From an uncultured Planctomycetaceae bacterium (lineage in GTDB: Bacteria; Planctomycetota; Planctomycetia; Pirellulales; Thermoguttaceae), in assembly GCA_947307005.1 (NCBI GenBank), contig CAMZHY010000049.1, positions 1 through 13,038 on the forward strand: a stretch of DNA of 13,038 nucleotides, written 5' to 3'. Both the position numbers and the translations under genes were made by a program. Every line of letters begins with the position of its first letter. The first letter of the stretch is position 1. Positions 7,847-13,038 of this stretch are shown here, in pieces. Under the pieces are notes generated by a model that saw nothing but the letters and a program-made list of their open reading frames with translations, ran no database searches and was not told the DNA's origin.

Positions 7847-7889
7847 CGCGACGCCGAAACTTTGACTTTCGCTTTGGTTCGGCGTCGCG
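7847..7889 (+). other. Long perfect intergenic hairpin without a U-tract
   Basis: Twelve-base perfect inverted repeat, CGCGACGCCGAA (7847-7858) and TTCGGCGTCGCG (7878-7889), with a 19-base T-rich loop, in the gap between the VCBS gene and the symporter. It is followed by ACGAGATTT, not a T-run. It could be a U-less terminator, a transcript-stabilising 3' structure for the upstream message, or a leader element for the symporter. Confidence 0.55.
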
Positions 7890-7923
7890 ACGAGATTTAA
7901 CAACGGATTTCTAAAGGTCGTAT

Positions 7924-10062
7924 ATGTCCAGTCTTCTTTTTGCGGCGGAGGTCGCCCAACAAAATTCGTTGGGCAGTCTGAACGACGTCGTCGTCTTTTT
8001 CGTCTTTCTTGCGGCGGTTATTTTCGTCGCGTTTGGCGTGAGTCGCAATTCCGGTCACGACAGCGAGTCTTACTTTCTCGCCGGTCGAGGACTTAAATGG
8101 TGGCTGATCGGTTTCTCGCTCATTGCGGCGAACATTTCCGCCGAACAGTTCGTTGGAATGTCGGGACAAGGTTCCGACTATATCGGTCTGGCGATCGCGA
8201 GTTACGAGTGGATCGCGGCGATTTCCTTGGTTCTTGTCGCCTTTTTCTTCCTCCCTCGGTTTCTTAAGTCGGGAATTTACACGATTCCTCAATACCTTGA
8301 GACGCGTTACAATCGCAGCGCTCGAACGGTCATGTCCATCTTTATGATGATCATGCTCGTCGCGGTTAATATTACTGTTGTAACCTATGCTGGCGCTAAA
8401 GCTTATGCTGTTTTCTTTCAAGGAACGCAGGTCGGCGGCTTTGAACTGAACCTTAAGTTCTTCTGCTGGCTGATCGGAATCTTTGCGGCTCTGTACATTT
8501 TTGCGGGCGGTCTTAAGGCATGCGCGTGGGCGGACCTTCTCCAAGGATCCGCGTTAATTGTAGCGGGTTGCGTCGTCCTGTACTTCACAGTGAAAAAGCT
8601 TGGTTCCGCCGACCCGGTTCTTCTTGCTTCGAGCGTCGCGCCCCAAGGAACTGCGGAACACTCCGAACTCGTTCAGCAACTCTCTTGCGGCGCTTGGGAA
8701 CGCTTTAGTATTTTGAACGAGCCGAAACTCCGAATGAATCTTCCCGCTTGGGACCTTGTCATTCCCGTTACGGCTCTTATCGTCGGCATCTGGATTCCGA
8801 ACCTGTACTACTGGGGACTTAACCAGTACATCATCCAGCGCACCCTCGGTTCCAAGAGCCTCGGCGAAGGTCAGAAAGGTCTCGTCTTTGCCGCGTTCAT
8901 GAAGCTTTTGATCCCGTTCATCGTCATTTTCCCGGGCATGATCGCGTTCAACCTCTTCCATGAGGAGATGAATCAAAGCGCGCTCCGCGATTCTAAAGTG
9001 GAAATTGATCGTTTCCACGCGTTGAAGGACGAACCCGACGCGTCGTATCCGCTGTTCCAGTTTAACCGTAGTTACGCTTCGTACGCGCCGGATCAAGCGT
9101 ATGAAATGCTCGAGTACGACGCGGCCGCGCTCAATATTGACCTTAAGGACGTTATTGACGACGTTCATCGCGAAGGGATGGAGACTTCCGACGAATACAT
9201 CCTTTCTCTCATTGAGATCAAGAAGCGCGCTCCTGAAGGCGTGACGTTTGGCGAGAAGGAAGCGACCATCAGCGGTTACGACACGGACTCCGCTTTTCCG
9301 CTCTTAATGAGTCGCGTCGTTCCAACGGGCGGATTTAAGGGCTTTATGCTCGCCGCGCTCCTCGGCGCGATCATCAGTTCGGTCGCCGCGATGCTCAACG
9401 CCGCGTCGACTATTTTCACGATGGATATTTACGACGCGTATATTCTTCCGAAGAAAATCGAAGGGCAAACAAGGCAGAAGAAACTTGTCGCAATTGGACG
9501 CATTGCCGTCGTCGTTTTCGTTCTTATCGGATGCATTGTCGCGCCGATTTGGGCGGATCCGAAATATCGCGGCGTCTTTACGGCGATTCAGGAATTCCAG
9601 GGATACATCTCGCCCGGTATTTTCGCGGCGTTCGTCGTCGGCTTCTGGATGAAGAAAGTGCCGAACTATTACGGCGTGATTGCGCTCGTCGGCTGTCCTG
9701 TTCTGTACTACCTTCTCGCTACGTTTGTTCCGGAACTCGACTTCCTGAACCGCATGGCGGTCGTGTTCGGCATTCTCGTCCTGATCGCCGTCGTCTTGAA
9801 CGCCGTCGCGCCTCGTAAGGTCGCGTTTGTTCAGCCTTCGCCTGAATTTCCGACCGACGCGGAACTCAAGACTCAGATCGACGAAGCGCTTGCCGCTACC
9901 GATCTCTCCGACGAGCAGCGTCGCGAACTGGAATACAGCCGCGAACATCGGATGACCGCGGAGAAATGGGCGACATTCCTCAAAGATTCCAAGGGCGCGA
10001 AAGTCTTTGGCGTGATCGTTATTATCGTGACGATCTGCCTATACGTTATTTACTGGGCGTGA
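7924..10062 (+). CDS. Sodium:solute symporter (SSS/SLC5 family) with a large loop insertion
   Basis: Polytopic inner-membrane transporter of 712 residues, longer than the usual 500-600. The ATG at 7924 has AAAGG (7913-7917) six bases upstream. Family blocks are clear: YFLAGRGLKWWLIGFSLIAA, ISAEQFVGMSG, YTIPQYLETRYN, and the ISSVAAMLNAASTIFTMD helix (about 484-501), whose Ser485-Ser486 pair corresponds to the Na2-site serines of vSGLT. Residues about 346-455 are a hydrophilic insertion between membrane segments. The C-terminus adds a charged cytoplasmic-type stretch and a last helix (VFGVIVIIVTICLYVIYW). The SGLT-like pattern favours a sugar or similar polar solute taken up with Na+, but the substrate cannot be fixed from sequence. 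It is preceded by the VCBS gene (gap with a long hairpin) and followed by a terminator. Confidence 0.95.
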   Translation: MSSLLFAAEVAQQNSLGSLNDVVVFFVFLAAVIFVAFGVSRNSGHDSESYFLAGRGLKWWLIGFSLIAANISAEQFVGMSGQGSDYIGLAIASYEWIAAISLVLVAFFFLPRFLKSGIYTIPQYLETRYNRSARTVMSIFMMIMLVAVNITVVTYAGAKAYAVFFQGTQVGGFELNLKFFCWLIGIFAALYIFAGGLKACAWADLLQGSALIVAGCVVLYFTVKKLGSADPVLLASSVAPQGTAEHSELVQQLSCGAWERFSILNEPKLRMNLPAWDLVIPVTALIVGIWIPNLYYWGLNQYIIQRTLGSKSLGEGQKGLVFAAFMKLLIPFIVIFPGMIAFNLFHEEMNQSALRDSKVEIDRFHALKDEPDASYPLFQFNRSYASYAPDQAYEMLEYDAAALNIDLKDVIDDVHREGMETSDEYILSLIEIKKRAPEGVTFGEKEATISGYDTDSAFPLLMSRVVPTGGFKGFMLAALLGAIISSVAAMLNAASTIFTMDIYDAYILPKKIEGQTRQKKLVAIGRIAVVVFVLIGCIVAPIWADPKYRGVFTAIQEFQGYISPGIFAAFVVGFWMKKVPNYYGVIALVGCPVLYYLLATFVPELDFLNRMAVVFGILVLIAVVLNAVAPRKVAFVQPSPEFPTDAELKTQIDEALAATDLSDEQRRELEYSREHRMTAEKWATFLKDSKGAKVFGVIVIIVTICLYVIYWA

Positions 10063-10073
10063 GCGCTTAGACG

Positions 10074-10117
10074 AATCCAGAGATAAAGAGCGAGGCGCGT
10101 CTGGATTGTCAGACGCG
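10074..10117 (+). other. Two overlapping alternative hairpins downstream of the symporter
   Basis: AATCCAGA (10074-10081) pairs with TCTGGATT (10100-10107), while CGCGTCTG (10096-10103) pairs with CAGACGCG (10110-10117). The two 8-bp stems share bases 10100-10103, so only one can form fully at a time. They lie just after the symporter stop codon and before the terminator hairpin. Confidence 0.5.
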
Positions 10118-10144
10118 TCGGCTGAAGACGTCTCTTGCGAATGA

Positions 10145-10190
10145 AAAGACCGTTTCGGAACTAGCGTGTTTCGAAACGGTCTTTGTCGTT
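10145..10190 (+). terminator. Intrinsic terminator between convergent genes
   Basis: Thirteen-base perfect stem AAAGACCGTTTCG (10145-10157) and CGAAACGGTCTTT (10172-10184), with a 14-base loop, followed by GTCGTTTTT. The stem's own A-rich 5' side becomes T-rich when read from the other strand, so it could stop both the symporter transcript and the minus-strand isochorismatase transcript that ends at 10222. Confidence 0.75.
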
Positions 10191-10221
10191 TTTGCTTGCC
10201 GCCTCTGGAAGACAACGGTCG

Positions 10222-10770
10222 CTATCGTTTGGTCACGAGTTTGCTCAGTTTTTTAAATTCAGGCGAACCCGCGCGATTGGCGATTTCAAAGAGAAACGCT
10301 TCGGCTGTCGTGGGAACGACTCCAGCGTTGAAGAGCCGTTCAAAAGCGAACTGCCGGTCAAAAGAATTGCGCGATGAAACGCAGTCAGCCGCTAGATAAA
10401 CTCGTTTTCCCAATTCAAGCAGGTCAAGCGCGGTCTGAAGGACGCAGATATGCGCCTCGATTCCGGCGACAACGACGTTGCGGCGAGAATCCGCGACGAA
10501 CCAATCGCGAATCTCTTTTGCGTCGAGACAACTGAACGTTGTTTTGTCGAAAGTAGTCGCGTTTTCTGAAACGTCCCTTATTTCAGGAATCGTGTCGCCC
10601 AGACCTTTAGGATACTGTCGCGTGACGACAACCGGAACGTCGTATATAGCAAGACCTGAGAGTAGCAAACGAGAACGTTCGACAAGTCGGGGAACGTTCC
10701 GCATGGCGGGGACGAGTTTTTCTTGGAGATCAATAACGAGCGCCGCCGTATTGTTTTCCGTAAGTTTCAT
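10222..10770 (-). CDS. Isochorismatase-family cysteine hydrolase
   Basis: Cytoplasmic alpha/beta hydrolase of 182 residues, the usual length for the small isochorismatase-like group. The Asp-Lys-Cys catalytic set is complete: Asp14 in ALVIDLQEKL, Lys76 in FDKTTFSC, and the nucleophile Cys109 in VAGIEAHICVLQTA. The tail (AADCVSSRNSFD, VVPTTAEAFLFEIA, SPEFKKLSKLV) matches the YcaC/ISOC2-like subgroup rather than true nicotinamidases or siderophore isochorismatases. The metabolic substrate is therefore open. It starts 35 bases after the HEAT-like lipoprotein on the same strand and is probably co-transcribed. No clear Shine-Dalgarno site is seen before the ATG, consistent with translation as a downstream operon member. 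Confidence 0.92.
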   Translation of the reverse strand: MKLTENNTAALVIDLQEKLVPAMRNVPRLVERSRLLLSGLAIYDVPVVVTRQYPKGLGDTIPEIRDVSENATTFDKTTFSCLDAKEIRDWFVADSRRNVVVAGIEAHICVLQTALDLLELGKRVYLAADCVSSRNSFDRQFAFERLFNAGVVPTTAEAFLFEIANRAGSPEFKKLSKLVTKR

Positions 10771-10805
10771 GACGTCGATAGAGTTGTTTTATTATCAGGG
10801 ACGCG

Positions 10806-11696
10806 TCACTTAAAAACGCCCGTCGCATTGTTGAGTTTGGGGAGTCTCGCGTAAGCCGACGGTTCTTTGGGCGGGTCCGATTTCTCGCCGCGCGTATAAG
10901 CCAGATATTGGAGCCACGCCTCGCCGTCCGATCCATATTTTTTACCGGTCACCTCGGCAAGGGAGAGACACGCTTGGTTTTGCAACGCGCCATCGTCGAG
11001 TTTTTCACCGTTGAGACCAAGTTCCAGCGTTTCTAATACGAGTGGGGAATCGCTTTCTTTGAAGGCGCCCAACGCGCGAAGAACCGCGACGCGAACGTCT
11101 TTACGCCGGGCGTTTTCTTCCTCGGAACCTGCGGCGATTGAGTAGGGGAGTTCCTTATACCGGGCGGACAGAATTTCAACGGCCAGTCGTCGTTCCTCCG
11201 CGTTGTTTTTAGCGACGGCGCCTTCCGCGCAGTATTTGCTCCAGGCGCGACACGCGGAAAAATTGAGATTCATATCGTCGCATTCAAGCGCCGTTTTGAA
11301 CAGTTTTTCCGCCGCAGGATTGGGATAGTTCGCGCAGATCCGCGCCGCAGCTTCGATAACGGCGCGTTTGATATAGGGACTGTCGGTTTTTTCGTATTCC
11401 TCGTCGAGTTGGACAAGGAGAACGTCTTTCTCGTCAGGTTTGGCTTTCGCGCCTTTTATTCCCTTTTCTTCGATCAATTTGACGCGTTCCCATGGACGGA
11501 TATATCCCGGTATTTCATCGCTGCGCCGTCCGGCGCCAGGAAGGTATAAGAGAACCTTGTTGTCAGTCCAGAAGATTGGCGTTGAACATCCGACGAGCAG
11601 GAGCGTAACGAGACTTAGGAACGCTGCTGAGGCAAGATTGCGGCTGGATCTGCTTCGGCGTCTAGCTATGCCGACGGTGAATTTCGTTAAAATCAT
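10806..11696 (-). CDS. HEAT-like repeat lipoprotein
   Basis: Protein of 296 residues with a long basic n-region (RRRSRSSR), a hydrophobic core and the lipobox LLLVGC, giving Cys37 as the lipidated residue. The ATG is supported by AGGAA seven bases upstream (11704-11708 on the plus strand). A short GYIRPWERVKLIEEKG segment follows the lipid anchor. The rest, from about residue 90, is alpha-helical with HEAT/ARM-like pairs such as IKRAVIEAAARICANY, RKDVRVAVLRALGAFKES and LQNQACLSLAEVTGKKYG. These suggest a curved helical scaffold facing the periplasm. No enzyme motif is seen and the partner is unknown. It leads the isochorismatase gene and has its own candidate promoter at 11817-11845, downstream of the rpsU terminator. 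Confidence 0.85.
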   Translation of the reverse strand: MILTKFTVGIARRRSRSSRNLASAAFLSLVTLLLVGCSTPIFWTDNKVLLYLPGAGRRSDEIPGYIRPWERVKLIEEKGIKGAKAKPDEKDVLLVQLDEEYEKTDSPYIKRAVIEAAARICANYPNPAAEKLFKTALECDDMNLNFSACRAWSKYCAEGAVAKNNAEERRLAVEILSARYKELPYSIAAGSEEENARRKDVRVAVLRALGAFKESDSPLVLETLELGLNGEKLDDGALQNQACLSLAEVTGKKYGSDGEAWLQYLAYTRGEKSDPPKEPSAYARLPKLNNATGVFK

Positions 11697-11816
11697 GGAT
11701 TCATTCCTGACAAACGCGGTTCGACGCGACGATCGAAGAGCGGGTTTTGATCTTCAGCAACCGTTCGCGTTTTAAGGTTCCTTCCTTGGAACGCGGTCAC
11801 GCGTCACGTCGTCTCG

Positions 11817-11845
11817 AGTATAGAAATTTTAAGAGACGGACGCAA
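11817..11845 (-). promoter_or_regulatory. Candidate sigma-70 promoter for the lipoprotein operon
   Basis: Read on the minus strand: TTGCGT (plus 11840-11845), a 17-base spacer, then TATACT (plus 11817-11822). The -10 box matches consensus at 5 of 6 and the -35 at 3 of 6 positions. It lies between the rpsU terminator and the lipoprotein start and implies a leader of roughly 110 bases. Confidence 0.5.
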
Positions 11846-11875
11846 GAGATATTGCGCTGAGAGGGACGCGCGCTG

Positions 11876-11904
11876 GAAATAAAAAACCGTCCCTGCCGGG
11901 ACGG
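11876..11904 (-). terminator. Intrinsic terminator of rpsU
   Basis: On the minus strand a perfect 8-bp stem, ACCGTCCC and GGGACGGT (plus 11885-11892 and 11897-11904), with a 4-base loop is followed by a run of T and then ATTT (the A-run at plus 11879-11885). It is a classical rho-independent terminator about 60 bases after the rpsU stop codon. Confidence 0.88.
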
Positions 11905-11964
11905 TCTTGACACGACGCAACAGTCTTACCTTATGGACAAGACGACGCGTTTAAAAGGAAAGCG

Positions 11965-12162
11965 TCAGCGAGCAGACATTTTCGCTGCGCGAAACGCGCG
12001 ACGCTCGGCGCGGAGGCGAGCGCGACGCTTGGTTTCGCTCGGCTTCTCGTAGAATTCACGACGACGCATCTCTTTCTTAAGGCCGCTACGTTCGACAAGC
12101 TTGCGGAAACGATGGACGGCGTCTTGGATAGTTTCTTTTTCACGAAGAGTAAGTTTGACCAC
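11965..12162 (-). CDS. rpsU: Small-subunit ribosomal protein bS21
   Basis: Ribosomal protein of 65 residues that binds the 30S platform near the anti-Shine-Dalgarno end of 16S rRNA and helps initiation. The protein reads MVKLTLREKET, then DAVHRFRKLVERSG, KKEMRRREFYEKPS and a very basic Arg/Ala-rich tail, all typical of bS21. The open frame extends upstream to 12246, but the true start is the GTG at 12162, because GGAGG (plus 12169-12173) lies exactly 6 bases before it and homology begins there. It is monocistronic, with its own terminator downstream. The perfect ribosome site is notable, as most genes here have weak ones. Confidence 0.96.
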   Translation of the reverse strand: MVKLTLREKETIQDAVHRFRKLVERSGLKKEMRRREFYEKPSETKRRARLRAERRAFRAAKMSAR

Positions 12163-12168
12163 AGTAAA

Positions 12169-12173
12169 CCTCC
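12169..12173 (-). promoter_or_regulatory. Consensus Shine-Dalgarno site that fixes the rpsU start
   Basis: GGAGG on the minus strand, six bases before the GTG start of rpsU. It decides between the long open frame (ATG at 12246) and the 65-residue bS21 reading. Confidence 0.85.
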
Positions 12174-12502
12174 GAAAACAAAGGAAGAGCGACAAAAGAC
12201 GAACGACCGTCCGAACGATGAGATCGACTCGCGACGCGCCGACCAAATCGGCCCTGCGCTTAACTCGTACGTACGACGTTAGCGTTCTTGAAGCTCAAAT
12301 ACGTCAACGACGCGCAACTTGATTTCTACGCGCGCCCGTTTCACACGCGACGCCACAGCAATCAGCAACATGCCAACCCTTGCAAGACGACGCCGCGTCA
12401 AATTTAAGCTCAACCATTCTAGCGCCTTCTAGGGTTCTGTCTAGTGGTCGACCTTGACGAAATTTCGAATTAGACGACGTTGTTTTTGACTTGCAGGGGA
12501 AT
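12174..12502. other. Gene-free stretch upstream of rpsU
   Basis: About 330 bases between the minus-strand GxGYxYP-like gene and rpsU. I see no convincing gene in it; the short open frames have no ribosome site or family character. It holds a 12-base perfect palindrome TCGTACGTACGA (12265-12276) and a small hairpin GCCGA/TCGGC (12239-12253). On the minus strand there is a TTGACG near 12310 that could be a -35 box, but I could not pair it with a good -10. It should contain the rpsU promoter and leader. Confidence 0.5.
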
Positions 12503-13038
12503 CTATAGTCTGAGATCAAATTCATTTTTCCCGAGGAATTTCGCCTCGAGTTTTAGAAGTTCCCAGAAAGAGTACATGTCGACAAACTCGACGCGCGCTC
12601 CTCGATCCGGATCGCTTTTGACTAGGTCAAAGAGTTGTTTTAATTTCGAGGGCGACCAAAGAATAGTTCGATATACGTTAAACTGGGGACCTCGATCAAA
12701 ACGGACGTCGCCGAGAATGATTTGTTTGCCTTGTTCCGGGGTGGCAATATCGAAGTTTATCGGTCGGAATGGAGTCGTTCCTCCAAAGGGATTCTTGACG
12801 ACTCCCGCGACGGAACCTCGATGCGTAATCATTCCGCTAGTTGCGAATTGTGAAAGACGTTCAAGCGTACGACGGTCGCAGGTCGGCGCGTCTCCATCAA
12901 TAATGAAACCTATTCCAGAAATATCCCACTGGCGAAAGTATCGAGCGCTGTGTTTGATCCAGACGTCGAGTCCGTCCGACGCTCCTGAGAAGCGGCGAGG
13001 TTCTACGAAACTCATCGGGTTGACATATCCGGCTCCCG
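12503..13038 (-). CDS. C-terminal part of a GxGYxYP-like putative glycoside hydrolase, 5' end cut
   Basis: The frame runs through the right edge of the window; the ATG at 13015 is internal, since the in-frame residues before it are GAGYVNP. That motif, followed by MSFVEPRRFSGASDG, resembles the signature of the GxGYxYP family of putative glycoside hydrolases. The visible 178 or so residues would be most of its C-terminal domain. Later parts (TSGMITHRG, NPFGGTTPFRPINF, SPSKLKQLFDLVKSDP, VEFVDMYSFWELLKLEAKF) resemble the end of that domain, where a FVxVxxxTxxxLLK-like segment is usual. No signal peptide or full active site can be judged because the N-terminus is outside. The assignment rests on motif memory alone; another planctomycete secreted family is possible. 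The gene ends at TAG or TGA-type context near 12503, ahead of the rpsU leader. Confidence 0.55.
   Translation of the reverse strand, partial: GAGYVNPMSFVEPRRFSGASDGLDVWIKHSARYFRQWDISGIGFIIDGDAPTCDRRTLERLSQFATSGMITHRGSVAGVVKNPFGGTTPFRPINFDIATPEQGKQIILGDVRFDRGPQFNVYRTILWSPSKLKQLFDLVKSDPDRGARVEFVDMYSFWELLKLEAKFLGKNEFDLRL

Noticed and set aside
7897..9948. Series of long minus-strand open frames opposite the symporter
   Set aside because: Highly charged, low-complexity translations with no recognisable fold; the plus-strand transporter is clearly real.
11965..12246. Longer rpsU product beginning at 12246
   Set aside because: The extra 28 residues do not fit bS21, and the GTG at 12162 has a perfect ribosome site.
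12101..12322. Small plus-strand gene opposite and upstream of rpsU
   Set aside because: No ribosome site, Arg/Thr-rich translation, and it overlaps the start region of rpsU.
1..13038. Frequent GACGTC/CGTCG/TCGACG words as a dispersed repeat family
   Set aside because: They occur throughout coding sequence and follow from heavy use of GAC, GTC, GCG and CGT codons; no fixed spacing or unit was seen.
1..13038. CRISPR array, insertion sequence, prophage, tRNA or biosynthetic cluster
   Set aside because: No direct-repeat/spacer pattern, transposase, integrase, tRNA-like cloverleaf or cluster enzymes could be recognised by eye.

Overview
The window looks like an ordinary chromosomal stretch of a Planctomycete, probably a member of Pirellulales or a related group. 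Four things point there: an arginyl-tRNA synthetase with a long charged coiled-coil insertion; a prepilin peptidase of the planctomycete type (no zinc CxxC pairs, RSPW and IPVLGW motifs); many secreted or lipidated proteins with carbohydrate-type domains; and a codon style rich in GCG, GAC, GTC and CGT/CGC. This placement is inference from protein character, since no rRNA is present. I see no phage, insertion sequence, CRISPR array, tRNA or biosynthetic cluster.

Layout. Plus strand, bases 1-10062: the 3' part of argS; a secreted SGNH/GDSL-type esterase; a secreted endonuclease/exonuclease/phosphatase (EEP) protein; a prepilin peptidase whose reading frame is broken near base 4635; a TPR lipoprotein; a secreted protein with seven FG-GAP/VCBS calcium-type motifs; and a large sodium:solute symporter. 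A bidirectional-looking terminator at about 10145-10190 separates these from the minus-strand genes. Minus strand, 13038 down to 10222: the C-terminal part of a protein resembling the GxGYxYP putative glycoside hydrolases, cut by the right edge; ribosomal protein bS21 (rpsU) with a perfect GGAGG site and its own terminator; then a HEAT-like lipoprotein and an isochorismatase-family hydrolase, which probably form a two-gene operon from a promoter near 11817-11845.

How they fit together. argS and rpsU are translation housekeeping genes. The esterase, VCBS protein, symporter and GxGYxYP-like fragment together suggest scavenging of sugars or other decorated polymers at the envelope, but they are not in one tight operon, so this is a weak inference. 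The prepilin peptidase would process type IV pilin-like proteins, none of which are encoded here.

I did not find a convincing undescribed system. The most useful second looks are the prepilin peptidase frameshift, the insertions in ArgS and in the symporter, strong intergenic hairpins without U-tracts, overlapping alternative hairpins after the symporter, and the palindrome-bearing leader of rpsU.
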